The notes beneath the pieces were generated by a model that made no database searches, was not told the DNA's origin, and was given only the letters and a program-made list of their open reading frames with translations. Shown in pieces: positions 1-8,770 of a DNA stretch of 42,092 nucleotides; the stretch's first letter is position 1; each line of letters opens with the position of its first letter. The position numbers and the translations under genes are program-made. Location of the stretch: contig CAMWGV010000023.1 of assembly GCA_947173945.1 (NCBI GenBank), positions 1 to 42,092 of the forward strand. The letters are read 5' to 3'. This stretch comes from an uncultured Lachnospiraceae bacterium (GTDB lineage Bacteria > Bacillota > Clostridia > Lachnospirales > Lachnospiraceae).

Positions 1-42
1 GATGTGTTTAAGAGTCAGTGTAAGCAGAAGGGAATATATAAC

Positions 43-1143
43 ATGGCAGGTTCAACATATGGTAATATTTTTAAAATAAGCACATGGGGAGAATCTCATG
101 GCAGGGCACTTGGAGTAACCATTGACGGATGTCCTGCTGGACTTAGTTTGTCTGAAAATGATATACAGCCTTTTCTTGACAGACGAAGACCTGGACAAAG
201 TGATTTTTCCACAAAGAGAAATGAGTCTGATACAGTACAAATACTATCAGGTGTATTTAATGGCACAACTACAGGAACACCAATATCTCTTGTCGTTTTT
301 AACGAAGACCAGAAATCACGTGATTACGGTGCAATTGCAACAGCATACAGACCGGGGCATGCGGACTTTGGATTTGATGCCAAATATGGCTTCCGGGACT
401 ATCGTGGTGGCGGACGTTCATCCGGTCGTGAAACATTAGGACGGGTTGCTGCAGGTGCTATAGCTTCAAAGCTGCTTTCCACTTTAGGTGTGTCACTTTG
501 CACATATACACGTTCCATCGGAGACTTAGTCATTGACTACAACAAATTTGACAGGGAAGAAATATACAAAAATCCCCATTACATGCCAGACAGTGAATGT
601 GCCGGACGTGCATCCTTGCTTTTAAAGGAAGTCATGGCAGATAAGGATTCCATCGGTTCCTCTGTAGAATGTATAATCAGCGGAGTTCCCGCCGGTATAG
701 GAGATCCTGTTTTTGATAAGCTTGATGCCCGACTGGCTCAAGCTGTCATGTCCATAGGTGCTGTAAAAGCCGTTGAGATTGGCGACGGAGTTTTAGTCCA
801 GAGTTCACGTGGCTCAACAAATAATGATTCGTTCAGAATAGTGGACGGAAAGCCTGTCAAGATAACCAACCATTCCGGTGGTATACTAGGCGGTATCAGT
901 GATGGTTCAGACATAATAGTGCGTGCCTCATTTAAGCCTACCCCATCCATTTTTAAAAAGCAGCAGACAATTAATTCTGATATGGAAAACATTGACATCG
1001 AAATAAAAGGCAGACACGACCCGATTATAGGGCCACGTGCTGTAGTTGTTGTTGAAGCTATGTGTGCCATAACCATTCTCGACCTTATGATGACCAACGC
1101 AGCTTCAACAGTGTCAAATCTGGAGACAATATATAAAAAATAA
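43..1143 (+). CDS. aroC: Chorismate synthase
   Basis: Last step of the shikimate pathway: converts 5-enolpyruvylshikimate-3-phosphate to chorismate, the precursor of aromatic amino acids, using reduced FMN in the cytoplasm. The 366-residue product has the family N-terminus (STWGESHG), RRRPGQSD, the GGGRSSGRET signature and a complete C-terminus, so it looks full length and intact. The open frame runs upstream to a GTG at 4, but the ATG at 43 follows an AAGGGAA ribosome binding site and gives the usual MAGSTYGNIF start. It stands alone here, convergent with xerD and separated from it by a shared hairpin terminator. Its own promoter lies outside the window. Confidence 0.97.
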   Translation: MAGSTYGNIFKISTWGESHGRALGVTIDGCPAGLSLSENDIQPFLDRRRPGQSDFSTKRNESDTVQILSGVFNGTTTGTPISLVVFNEDQKSRDYGAIATAYRPGHADFGFDAKYGFRDYRGGGRSSGRETLGRVAAGAIASKLLSTLGVSLCTYTRSIGDLVIDYNKFDREEIYKNPHYMPDSECAGRASLLLKEVMADKDSIGSSVECIISGVPAGIGDPVFDKLDARLAQAVMSIGAVKAVEIGDGVLVQSSRGSTNNDSFRIVDGKPVKITNHSGGILGGISDGSDIIVRASFKPTPSIFKKQQTINSDMENIDIEIKGRHDPIIGPRAVVVVEAMCAITILDLMMTNAASTVSNLETIYKK

Positions 1144-1177
1144 GCCATATTAAAACGAAATTTCCAAACATACAAAA

Positions 1178-1203
1178 AAGGGGTTGCCTTAGGACAACCC
1201 CTT
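1178..1203. terminator. Bidirectional terminator between aroC and xerD
   Basis: A GGGGTTG / CAACCCC stem (1180-1186 with 1195-1201), extended by AA/TT, is flanked by an A-run on the left and a T-rich stretch on the right. It could stop transcription from both convergent genes. Confidence 0.85.
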
Positions 1204-1212
1204 AAATTATTT

Positions 1213-2103
1213 TTATGCATGCATCCTCGCTCTTGGATGTGCTTTATCATATTCTTCTTTTATTTTACTTCTTCTGCTTCTCAGATAAATCTGTGTCGTT
1301 GATATATCAGAATGTCCCAGCATCTCCTGTACAGCCTTTAAGTCGGCACCATTCGTAACAAGATGTGATGCAAAGGAATGCCGAATCATATGCGGTGTTA
1401 TCTCTTTGTTTATACCCGCCTTTTTCGCATAGGACTTAATAAGCTTCCAAAAGCCCTGTCTTGTCATCTGTGAGCCTTTCAAATTTGTAAACAGGTACTC
1501 ACTTCCCTCACACATGCCATCCCTTGCATTGTTAATATAATTTTCCAATGCAGCCTTTGCGGCATTTTCAATCGGAATAACCCTTTCCTTGTTTGCATCC
1601 CTGCAAAGTATATAATTCATGGAAAGATTAACATCCTCAAGCTTAAGTGAAATCAGCTCAGATACCCTCATGCCTGTAGCATATAAAAGCTCCAGCATAG
1701 CCTTGTCCCTTATCTCCTTCGGCGTTGCTTTGGATGGCTGCTCTAACAAGAGACTAACCTCCTCAATATTCAAGGTCTCAGGTGCTTTTTTCTCTATTTT
1801 TGGCGGCTTTAACTGTTCAGAAGGATCCGATGAAATAATCCCCTGCTTTAAAAGATACACAAAAAAAGACTTAATACTTGCTATATTTCTCGAGATAGTT
1901 GCCGATGACATTTCCTGCTTCTCCAAAGAAAATATGTACCCGGATAAATCTGTCTGACTTACACTTCGGGCATCTTCTATTTTCTGTGTTATCAGGTAAT
2001 TATACATCTTAAGCAAATCTCTTTTATATGATGCCATAGTATTAACACTGGAATGTTTTACCGTATTCAAATATTGTATGTAGTTCTCTATGTGCTCTTT
2101 CAT
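1213..2103 (-). CDS. xerD: Tyrosine recombinase XerD/XerC family
   Basis: Site-specific recombinase expected to resolve chromosome dimers at dif sites. The 296-residue protein has an N-terminal SAM-like DNA-binding domain (about 1-90) and a C-terminal catalytic domain. The catalytic residues are visible: R146 in ATGMRVSEL, K172, H238 and R241 in HMIRHSFASHL, H264 in LGHSDISTT, and nucleophile Y273 in QIYL. The C-terminus KAHPRA is typical of Xer proteins. The ATG follows GAGGGG. It lies downstream of the SpoIIM-like and Nudix genes, an order conserved in Firmicutes (spoIIM next to xerD), which favours XerD over a phage integrase. No mobile-element genes flank it. Confidence 0.93.
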   Translation of the reverse strand: MKEHIENYIQYLNTVKHSSVNTMASYKRDLLKMYNYLITQKIEDARSVSQTDLSGYIFSLEKQEMSSATISRNIASIKSFFVYLLKQGIISSDPSEQLKPPKIEKKAPETLNIEEVSLLLEQPSKATPKEIRDKAMLELLYATGMRVSELISLKLEDVNLSMNYILCRDANKERVIPIENAAKAALENYINNARDGMCEGSEYLFTNLKGSQMTRQGFWKLIKSYAKKAGINKEITPHMIRHSFASHLVTNGADLKAVQEMLGHSDISTTQIYLRSRRSKIKEEYDKAHPRARMHA

Positions 2104-2139
2104 GAACTAACCCCTCTTTATTTGTTAACAGGTAGTTCC

Positions 2140-2168
2140 ATTATAATGACTAATTAACATAAAATCAA
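2140..2168 (-). promoter_or_regulatory. Predicted xerD promoter
   Basis: On the minus strand, TTGATT (2163-2168), a 17-base spacer and a perfect TATAAT (2140-2145) lie about 40 bases upstream of the xerD start, between spoIIM and xerD. Confidence 0.65.
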
Positions 2169-2242
2169 ACATAATTTTTCACAAAAAACCTAGATTTTAA
2201 GCCACTTTCAGCCCTTAGTACAATATAGAGGATTTTATTATT

Positions 2243-2827
2243 TTACAACACCATATATTGATAGTATTGGAGTAAAAAAAATCTTGAAAAAAATCCTTCA
2301 GAAATCACTCCCATAGCAAATAAAATGATAAAAAGTGCTGTTACTTTTGCTTTTTCACTCATTATTTCATCCATAGCCCCTGCATCCGACATTACATTTT
2401 TTGACTGTCTGTAACCAGCATAATAATCGTGCAGAAGCTTTATCATAAAAATATAAATTATGTAATGGGGCAACATGTAAATTATAAAAGTAATAATTCC
2501 CTGAAAACCAATATAGTAGCTTTGGACAGTTGACATAACTCCATACATTCCACACAGTACAATTAAAATAATATTATAAACCAAATCCGGCTTTATTACC
2601 TTCATCAGCAGCCATATCACAATAAATTGCTTCCCTCTTTTCAGAAATACATAAAAAATCAGAGACACAATATTTAAGTTTAACGACTGTTCTATGTCAT
2701 ATATGGAAAGCTTCAGATACTCAAAATCAAAACCTCTCCTGATAAAGATATTAATAAGAAAGACAGATAGAATTAATGAGGTTAAAAGCAGTACACTTCT
2801 CTCCTCCTGACGTATTTTACTTATCAT
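2243..2827 (-). CDS. SpoIIM-like integral membrane protein
   Basis: A 194-residue hydrophobic protein with about five predicted membrane segments. The segment GFQGIITFIIYMLPHYIIYI resembles the LPH-containing core of stage II sporulation protein M, which works with SpoIID and SpoIIP in peptidoglycan remodelling during engulfment. Position supports this: spoIIM next to xerD, with a Nudix gene upstream, is a common clostridial order. The ATG at 2827 is chosen because AAAGGAG lies just before it; the longer frame from 2851 would place that Shine-Dalgarno sequence inside the gene. Sequence similarity is modest, so a diverged or repurposed copy is possible, and the window alone does not show whether the organism forms spores. 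Confidence 0.65.
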   Translation of the reverse strand: MISKIRQEERSVLLLTSLILSVFLINIFIRRGFDFEYLKLSIYDIEQSLNLNIVSLIFYVFLKRGKQFIVIWLLMKVIKPDLVYNIILIVLCGMYGVMSTVQSYYIGFQGIITFIIYMLPHYIIYIFMIKLLHDYYAGYRQSKNVMSDAGAMDEIMSEKAKVTALFIILFAMGVISEGFFSRFFLLQYYQYMVL

Positions 2828-2919
2828 ATATATCTCCTTTCCTTTGAGCATCAGCCCTATCTTAGCAGGTATTTAGCGGGTTCCACAGGAACGTGTCCAT
2901 AATCTATTTAAATTATAAT

Positions 2920-2953
2920 AAAAAACAGAGAGTGTTCCCACTCTCTATTTTTT
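2920..2953. terminator. Terminator after the Nudix gene
   Basis: Perfect 8-bp stem AGAGAGTG / CACTCTCT (2927-2934 with 2939-2946) and TTCC loop, with an A-run before it and a T-run after it. It lies directly downstream of the minus-strand Nudix gene and separates it from the SpoIIM-like gene. Confidence 0.88.
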
Positions 2954-2957
2954 ATGA

Positions 2958-3518
2958 TTATATTTTGTTAATTATTCCACTATTTCGCATCTGTTTATAG
3001 GCAAATAACGCAGCAATCGTCTTACTGTCCACAATTTCTCCTTTATATACGAGTTCAATTGCAGAATCCACGGAAAGCTTCACTACTTCGATATATTCAT
3101 CCGGGTCAAGCTTTACATTTCCTTTGCTCAGCTCTGTACCAATATATACATCCGTCCTTTCATCAAAAGTTCCGATAGACGAAACCATATTGGCCACATG
3201 ATACATTTTTTGTGGTATAAAACCGGTTTCTTCCTCTGCTTCACGCATGGCACACGTTATCCCTTTTTCTCCGATGTATGAATACCCTCCGGCAGGTATC
3301 TCCATATCAACAGCGTCTATGGAATTTCTATATTGTTTTACCAAATACGTATTTTCCTCTTCATCCACAAGGAGAACGCCTGCCCCGCCGCCTCTCTTAT
3401 GTTTTATATAATCATAGCAGACAGTATCACCACCGGGAGTCATAAGATAATCCTTATAGAGCTCTATAACCTTGGCCTCGCAAACCAATTCCATTTTCTC
3501 TCTTTTAAATTCTACCAT
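2958..3518 (-). CDS. Nudix hydrolase, ADP-ribose pyrophosphatase type
   Basis: Cytoplasmic Nudix enzyme of 186 residues, likely hydrolysing ADP-ribose or a similar nucleoside diphosphate derivative to AMP plus a phosphosugar. The Nudix box is complete: G, five residues, E, seven residues, then REAEEETGF. The upstream AGG motif and the VKQYRNSIDAVDMEIPAGG region match the NudF/ADPRase subfamily. The start at 3518 is used because GGAGG overlaps an earlier in-frame ATG at 3530. It precedes spoIIM and xerD, as in other Clostridia, but a strong terminator follows it, so it is probably its own transcript. Confidence 0.9.
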   Translation of the reverse strand: MVEFKREKMELVCEAKVIELYKDYLMTPGGDTVCYDYIKHKRGGGAGVLLVDEEENTYLVKQYRNSIDAVDMEIPAGGYSYIGEKGITCAMREAEEETGFIPQKMYHVANMVSSIGTFDERTDVYIGTELSKGNVKLDPDEYIEVVKLSVDSAIELVYKGEIVDSKTIAALFAYKQMRNSGIINKI

Positions 3519-3624
3519 TATTTCCTCCATACTTATAGTACATTATATCCTAAGTCTTATATACTATAAAATATATATTCGTTTATTTCAATAAAAAAAC
3601 GAAAATATTGAAGGTGTTACTCCT

Positions 3625-4602
3625 CTATGATGAAGACTTCATAATAAGAGCCTCTATCTCGTCCCTTGACGGCATTACCCTAAGTGCTCCCTTCCTCGTG
3701 GTTATCACTGAAGCCCCTGCATTGGCAAAGGTGAGCATACGGGCAAGCTCCTCCTCACTGTAGTCCCGAAGGCCATGTTCCAGCACATAATGCAGTACAA
3801 GTGCACAAAAGGTATCACCCGCACCTGTAGTCTCAATAGTATCAGGTTGAATAAATGGAAGCACCTGCGCACTGTGGCTCTTACTAAAGGCAAGGCTCCC
3901 TTCCTTGCCGAGGGATACTAAAATAAGTGGTATATCAAAGCGTTCCCTGATACATGCAACACCCTTAGCATAGTCCTCCTCACTTGTCAGCCACTGTATC
4001 TCATTATCAGATATTTTCAGTACGTCGCAATGTGCAAGTCCAAACTCGATCTGTTTCTTTGCCTCCTCCAGACTGCTCCACAGTGGTTCACGCAAATTAG
4101 GATCAAAGGAACGGATTGCCCCTGCTTCCTCAGCGAGTGCTATCGCACGCTGTGTTGCCTGTCTGCATCCGTCATGCGTCATGGACAGGGAGCCGAAATG
4201 AAAAATCCTGCTTCCCTCTATCATTTCCCTGCACTGCTCCACCTCCGTCACATCAAGCATCATATCCGCACCCGGATTTCTGTAAAACGAAAAGTCCCTG
4301 TCACCGTCGGGCATAGTATGAACAAACGCCAGTGTTGTATGAATATCAGCATCTGTCAAAAGTCCTTTGGTATCAATTCCGACCTCCTCCAATGCATCTT
4401 TTAGCTGATTACCGAACATATCACGGCCTACCTTTCCTATAAATGCAACAGAGTGGGAAAGTCTGGCAAGCATGGCAAGCACATTACATGGTGCTCCACC
4501 CGGATTTGCCTCCAAAAGCGGATTTCCCTGCCCACTAACACCATTTTCGGTAAAGTCAATCAGCAGTTCTCCAAGTGCAACCACATCATATCGTTTCTCC
4601 AT
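3625..4602 (-). CDS. scrK: Fructokinase, PfkB family
   Basis: Phosphorylates free fructose with ATP to give fructose 6-phosphate. The 325-residue protein has the PfkB N-terminal pattern (VVALGELLIDF, then NPGGAPCNVL) and the C-terminal ATP-binding and catalytic motif TTGAGDTF, whose Asp is the catalytic base. The start at 4602 lies one base after the alpha-galactosidase stop, with GGAGGG just upstream inside that gene's last codons, so the two are translationally coupled. As the last gene of the oligosaccharide cluster it would take the fructose freed by the amylosucrase-like enzyme. The substrate is inferred from family and context. Confidence 0.9.
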   Translation of the reverse strand: MEKRYDVVALGELLIDFTENGVSGQGNPLLEANPGGAPCNVLAMLARLSHSVAFIGKVGRDMFGNQLKDALEEVGIDTKGLLTDADIHTTLAFVHTMPDGDRDFSFYRNPGADMMLDVTEVEQCREMIEGSRIFHFGSLSMTHDGCRQATQRAIALAEEAGAIRSFDPNLREPLWSSLEEAKKQIEFGLAHCDVLKISDNEIQWLTSEEDYAKGVACIRERFDIPLILVSLGKEGSLAFSKSHSAQVLPFIQPDTIETTGAGDTFCALVLHYVLEHGLRDYSEEELARMLTFANAGASVITTRKGALRVMPSRDEIEALIMKSSS

Positions 4603-4603
4603 A

Positions 4604-6805
4604 TTATCCCTCCATACTAACATAAAATGCTGTCGAATCATAACTTGTCTCTGGTATCGGGAGCAAAAGTCCCGCATTCATCAAAGCTGCTCCCGTACGT
4701 GATTCGAGAACATGTCCGTCTCTGCAGATTTTATACACAGCATCCGGTACTAACCCTTTCAAGCGTACCGTCTTCGGCAGAGGATTCCCATGTACATCGG
4801 TAAACACGACTGCAACATATGCCTCCCGTCCGTCCTTATCCACATATTCCCATGCAGTAAAGTCAGAATTCTCAAATGGAGAGGCAATTCTGTAATAATC
4901 TCCAAACTGGAACAGCCTATAGTGCTGCTTAAAGGTTTTGACCTGCTCTTTGGCAAGTACCTTATCCTCATCACTCATCTGGCTCAAATCCAGTTCATAT
5001 CCAAAAGTACCCTGCATAGCACAGATTCCTCTGGTCTTAAATGGTGTCACCCGTCCATTCTGATGATTTGGACATACAGAAACATGCGCCGATACGGACG
5101 ACATCGGATATGCAAAGGATGTACCATACTGTATCCTCAAACGCTCTATGGCATCTGTATTATCACTGCACCATATCTGTGGTGTATAATACAGCATACC
5201 CATATCAAAGCGGCCTCCGCCTCCACTGCAGCCCTCAATCAAAAGCTCCGGATATCTTGTGTGCAAATCCTCCAGTACACGATACAGACCAAGTACAAAG
5301 CGGTGACGCACTTCACCCTGATGCTCCCTTCCCAGTCCTGCGCTGTAAACAGCAGCCAGTGAACGATTCATATCCCATTTAATGTATTGGATATTTGCGG
5401 AGTCTAAAAGTGCAAACAGCCGCTCCTCAATATACTCAACCACATCCTCCCTTGTCATATCCAGTACAAGCTGCGCCCTTCCTCTGACTGGCTCCCTGTT
5501 CGGCACAACAAATGCCCAATCAGGATGAGCTCTATACAAATCACTATCCTCAGATATCATTTCCGGTTCCACCCATATACCAAAGGAAAGCCCCATATCA
5601 TTTACCTTGTCTACAAGGTCCTTGAGCGTACATCCGAGCTTTTTCTCATTCACATACCAATCACCCAGACCGGAGTAATCATCGTCACGTTTTCCAAACC
5701 AACCGTCATCGAGCACCAGCATATCAAGTCCAAGCTCCGCACCCTGCTTCGCTATTGCAAGGAGCTTTTGTGCATTAAAATTAAAATAGGTTGCCTCCCA
5801 GTTATTGACAAGCACCGGGCGCTGTCTATCCTTCCATACACTGCGTATCAGATGATGAAACACAGCATTATGATAGCTGCGTGACAAGCGATTCAGTCCA
5901 TTTGGACTGTAACCCAGCATTACCTCAGGTGCAGTAAATATATCTCCGTCTGCTATTTTCCAATCCAGCTCCGAATCATCGATACCCATAACAAGCCTTG
6001 CATGCTCAAGCTGGTCTACCTCCGTCTGCATATGAAATCCTCCGCTGTAAACAAGTGCCGCACCATAGCATTCTCCCATTTCCTCATTCGTATTTTTATC
6101 TGCAAGAATGACAAATGGATTGTGCTGATGGCTGGAGGTACCTCTCGTACTTCTCAGCTCAAAAATACCATGAAACAGTGGAACTCTCTCCATGTTTCTC
6201 TCATTTGCATGTCTGCCATGAAAATGGATCAGGTCATAATCGCCACGTGCAAAATCCACGCCAAATGACATCACCCTCGATACACTGATTTCCTTTCCGC
6301 TCTTATTTTCAATAAAAACAGCCCGTGTTATGATATCTTCGTCAAAAAACACACCATAGAGAAGATGGACATAAACATTCTCCTTGTCCTCTTTCATGAC
6401 AATTTCCAACGTTTCAACATTATCATTTTCATCAGCAAACAATGCAGGCAGCCCTGTCAGGGAATATTTTCCTGAATATGTTTTGTGGGAATCATAAAAC
6501 AGCATGCAGTCCTTAACACCCTGTCCAAGATTCATCTCCAGACAGTTAACACGGTAATCACCGCTTCCAAGGACAGGGTATTCCTGAGGAAGGTAGTCCA
6601 GAGAATATGTGCGGTCATCACCGGCAGCGGCAATGTTTCCCGAAAATCCCACATCAGCCGCCATTATCATATATGAATAATCTGTCTCGTCTGTGCGCAT
6701 TCCGTAATAAGTATGCAAAAGTACTCCCTTATCGTCCACCTTGAGCTGATAGGTGCTGTTTTTCGTATGAATTGTAAAAACCTTATCATTAATGATGATT
6801 CCCAT
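4604..6805 (-). CDS. Alpha-galactosidase, GH36
   Basis: Cleaves terminal alpha-1,6-galactose from melibiose, raffinose and stachyose. At 733 residues it is the normal length of GH36 group I enzymes. It has an N-terminal beta-sandwich, a central barrel and a C-terminal beta domain. The catalytic pair is visible: nucleophile D478 in IKWDMNR and acid/base D548 in CSDNTD; the EGCSGGGGRFD loop also fits. There is no signal peptide, so it acts inside the cell on imported sugars. The ATG at 6805 follows AAAGGAG, which excludes the longer frame into the upstream gene. It lies 20 bases after the amylosucrase-like gene and 1 base before fructokinase, clearly one operon. Confidence 0.96.
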   Translation of the reverse strand: MGIIINDKVFTIHTKNSTYQLKVDDKGVLLHTYYGMRTDETDYSYMIMAADVGFSGNIAAAGDDRTYSLDYLPQEYPVLGSGDYRVNCLEMNLGQGVKDCMLFYDSHKTYSGKYSLTGLPALFADENDNVETLEIVMKEDKENVYVHLLYGVFFDEDIITRAVFIENKSGKEISVSRVMSFGVDFARGDYDLIHFHGRHANERNMERVPLFHGIFELRSTRGTSSHQHNPFVILADKNTNEEMGECYGAALVYSGGFHMQTEVDQLEHARLVMGIDDSELDWKIADGDIFTAPEVMLGYSPNGLNRLSRSYHNAVFHHLIRSVWKDRQRPVLVNNWEATYFNFNAQKLLAIAKQGAELGLDMLVLDDGWFGKRDDDYSGLGDWYVNEKKLGCTLKDLVDKVNDMGLSFGIWVEPEMISEDSDLYRAHPDWAFVVPNREPVRGRAQLVLDMTREDVVEYIEERLFALLDSANIQYIKWDMNRSLAAVYSAGLGREHQGEVRHRFVLGLYRVLEDLHTRYPELLIEGCSGGGGRFDMGMLYYTPQIWCSDNTDAIERLRIQYGTSFAYPMSSVSAHVSVCPNHQNGRVTPFKTRGICAMQGTFGYELDLSQMSDEDKVLAKEQVKTFKQHYRLFQFGDYYRIASPFENSDFTAWEYVDKDGREAYVAVVFTDVHGNPLPKTVRLKGLVPDAVYKICRDGHVLESRTGAALMNAGLLLPIPETSYDSTAFYVSMEG

Positions 6806-6825
6806 TGTTTTTCTCCTTTCAAACT

Positions 6826-8625
6826 CTATACCAGCCATAAAAATTCATATGGCCCAAGCAAAATCGTATTCTGATAAGACCTGATTTGTCTTCCCGTTAT
6901 AAGGTCATGCATCTCACCCGGTAATCCAAACCAATCAAAGTTTGCTGTATCCACCCACTGCTCGTGCTCCGAAAAATTAGCAAGCACCAGCATTTTATCT
7001 GCCTTATGGAAACAAAATACGGCAGAATTGCATGTTTCTACAGGGATTGCACGATAGTCTGAGCTAAAATATATACATGACTTCCTGATTTCAATCATCT
7101 GCTTCAGCCTTAGGAAAATCTGACCCTCCACCAGACTGAGATCATGTCTGTTTTCGGCAAGCTCCCAATTCATTTTTCCTCTGTGAAGCCATCTGGAATC
7201 ATTTGCATGCTCCGGTACCTCCTTGTAGCTCCAATCATTCAGTTGACCGATTTCATCACCACTATATAGCAATGGAATTCCCGTATAGGAAATAATCATT
7301 GCGTGTAACAGCAATATACGTTTGACTGCAAGTTCAAGCTTATATCCATGTTTTTCATTTTGTGCCTGCTCCAATCCACACATAGATGCCAGCGTACCAC
7401 TATTTCTCGCATCCCCTGTGACTGGATTATATTCATACAGCTCTCCGACAGAAAAGCTACCCGGAAACTGTCCTTCCATATAGCGAATCATAAACTGTTT
7501 ATGCTGCTCCGCATCTAGGTCTAAACTGTCCAGAATATCCGTCTCAAATCCCCATCCTATATCATCATGGCAACGGACATAGTTAATCCATATCCCATCA
7601 GCAGGGATTCCATAGTCTTTTGACAGAGAACGCTCCATCAAACGCACATCGCGCGTTGCAAGTGAATTCCACAATAACACCATAAAGGACGCATTGTACA
7701 TGACATTACATTCCTTATCCATTCCGTTTCCAAAATATTTGACAATTTCAAACGGTTGCACAATTGCCTCCCCAAGAAATATAACGCTCGGACATACACG
7801 TCTTGTAATCTCATACATCATTGCAACCAGCTTGTGTACATTGGGATGATTCATACAGACTGTCCCCAACTCCTTCCACATGTACGGAATCGCATCAAGT
7901 CTGAATATATCAACCCCTTTGTTGGCAAGCGTGAGCAATACCTCAACTATTTTATTAAATACCTGAGGATTCCTGTAATTCAAATCCCATTGGAACTCAT
8001 AAAACCGAGTCATAACATATTTACCATATTCAGGATAATATGTGAAATTTCCGGGTGCCACCCCAGGAAATATCTGCGTCAGATTTTTTTCATATTCCTT
8101 CGGTATGGTATCATCGTCAAACATAATGTACATATCACGGTAATCCTCATCGCCCTCGAGACATTTTTTTGCCCAGATATGCTCCTTCGCCGTATGATTT
8201 AAGACAAAATCAATACAGGTGCGGATTCCCTTTTTTCTCATCAGACCGATAATTCTCGTAAGTGTTTCCGTAGTTCCGAACCTGTCGTCCACCGTGAGAT
8301 AATCCGACACTGCATAACCTCCGTCATTGTTTCCCTCTCTGGATTTTAAGAGCGGCATAAAATGGACATAGGTCACCCCAAGCTCCGCCAGATAATCTAT
8401 TTTCTTCTCAAAGCCTTTAAGATTATCGCTGAACCTGTCCACATACAACATCATCCCCACCATCTTCTCCGAATGATACCATACATTACCCATTGTATCA
8501 TATTTCTTAAGCACAGATGGTCTCTCACTTCTGGCACGCTCCATAATATCCATGAGTTGGCCATAACGGAACCTTGTTATATCATTGTCACCATAAAGCT
8601 CATAATAACTCTGTTCTAAATTCAT
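6826..8625 (-). CDS. Amylosucrase-like GH13 enzyme (subfamily 4)
   Basis: A 599-residue (beta/alpha)8 alpha-amylase-family enzyme. Its similarity to amylosucrase runs along the whole length (YVDRFSDNL, FQWDLNYRNP, INYVRCHDDIGW, GDEIGQLND, DSRWLHRG). Catalytic residues are nucleophile D244 in FRLDAIPYMW, acid/base E286 in FLGEAIV, and D354 in RCHDD. Amylosucrases transfer glucose from sucrose onto an alpha-1,4-glucan and release fructose; close relatives simply hydrolyse sucrose. It has no signal peptide, so it is intracellular. Flanked by transporter, alpha-galactosidase and fructokinase genes, it probably processes the sucrose left after galactose is removed from raffinose sugars. Transferase versus hydrolase activity cannot be decided from sequence alone. 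Confidence 0.9.
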   Translation of the reverse strand: MNLEQSYYELYGDNDITRFRYGQLMDIMERARSERPSVLKKYDTMGNVWYHSEKMVGMMLYVDRFSDNLKGFEKKIDYLAELGVTYVHFMPLLKSREGNNDGGYAVSDYLTVDDRFGTTETLTRIIGLMRKKGIRTCIDFVLNHTAKEHIWAKKCLEGDEDYRDMYIMFDDDTIPKEYEKNLTQIFPGVAPGNFTYYPEYGKYVMTRFYEFQWDLNYRNPQVFNKIVEVLLTLANKGVDIFRLDAIPYMWKELGTVCMNHPNVHKLVAMMYEITRRVCPSVIFLGEAIVQPFEIVKYFGNGMDKECNVMYNASFMVLLWNSLATRDVRLMERSLSKDYGIPADGIWINYVRCHDDIGWGFETDILDSLDLDAEQHKQFMIRYMEGQFPGSFSVGELYEYNPVTGDARNSGTLASMCGLEQAQNEKHGYKLELAVKRILLLHAMIISYTGIPLLYSGDEIGQLNDWSYKEVPEHANDSRWLHRGKMNWELAENRHDLSLVEGQIFLRLKQMIEIRKSCIYFSSDYRAIPVETCNSAVFCFHKADKMLVLANFSEHEQWVDTANFDWFGLPGEMHDLITGRQIRSYQNTILLGPYEFLWLV

Positions 8626-8688
8626 ACTGTTTTATTCCTCTATACTTCTCCTGATTCCCTTTATTTCATTCTGCTTATAAAATCCGAT

Positions 8689-8735
8689 AAACGACAGCCT
8701 TAAGCATCAAATAAAATCTGTTAAAGCTGCCGTTT
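8689..8735 (-). other. Long intercistronic stem-loop inside the sugar operon
   Basis: Arms 8689-8703 and 8721-8735 pair over 15 positions (two G-U) around a 17-base loop, in the 145-base gap between the second permease and the amylosucrase-like gene. No clean U-run follows, so it may be a partial terminator or an RNA-stability element that lowers enzyme relative to transporter expression. Confidence 0.65.
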
Positions 8736-8770
8736 TCAAATTTAAGAAATACAATTACCTTTCTATACTG

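Noticed and set aside
738-1250. 170-codon minus-strand frame opposite the end of aroC
   Set aside because: It lies antisense to a clear aroC and crosses the terminator; the protein has no recognisable features.
1213-2103. Tyrosine recombinase as a mobile-element integrase
   Set aside because: Conserved spoIIM-xerD order, Xer-type C-terminus and no attachment-site repeats or phage genes nearby.
3578-3603. AT-rich TTCGTTT / AAACGAA hairpin after fructokinase
   Set aside because: Seven weak base pairs with a competing TTCAATA / TATTGAA pairing; too weak to call a terminator. Nothing else convincing was seen in 3519-3624.
4790-5362. 190-codon plus-strand frame inside the alpha-galactosidase gene
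   Set aside because: Shadow of the GH36 gene; no ribosome binding site and low-complexity composition.
7756-8202. 148-codon plus-strand frame inside the amylosucrase-like gene
   Set aside because: Antisense to a well supported GH13 gene; no family resemblance.
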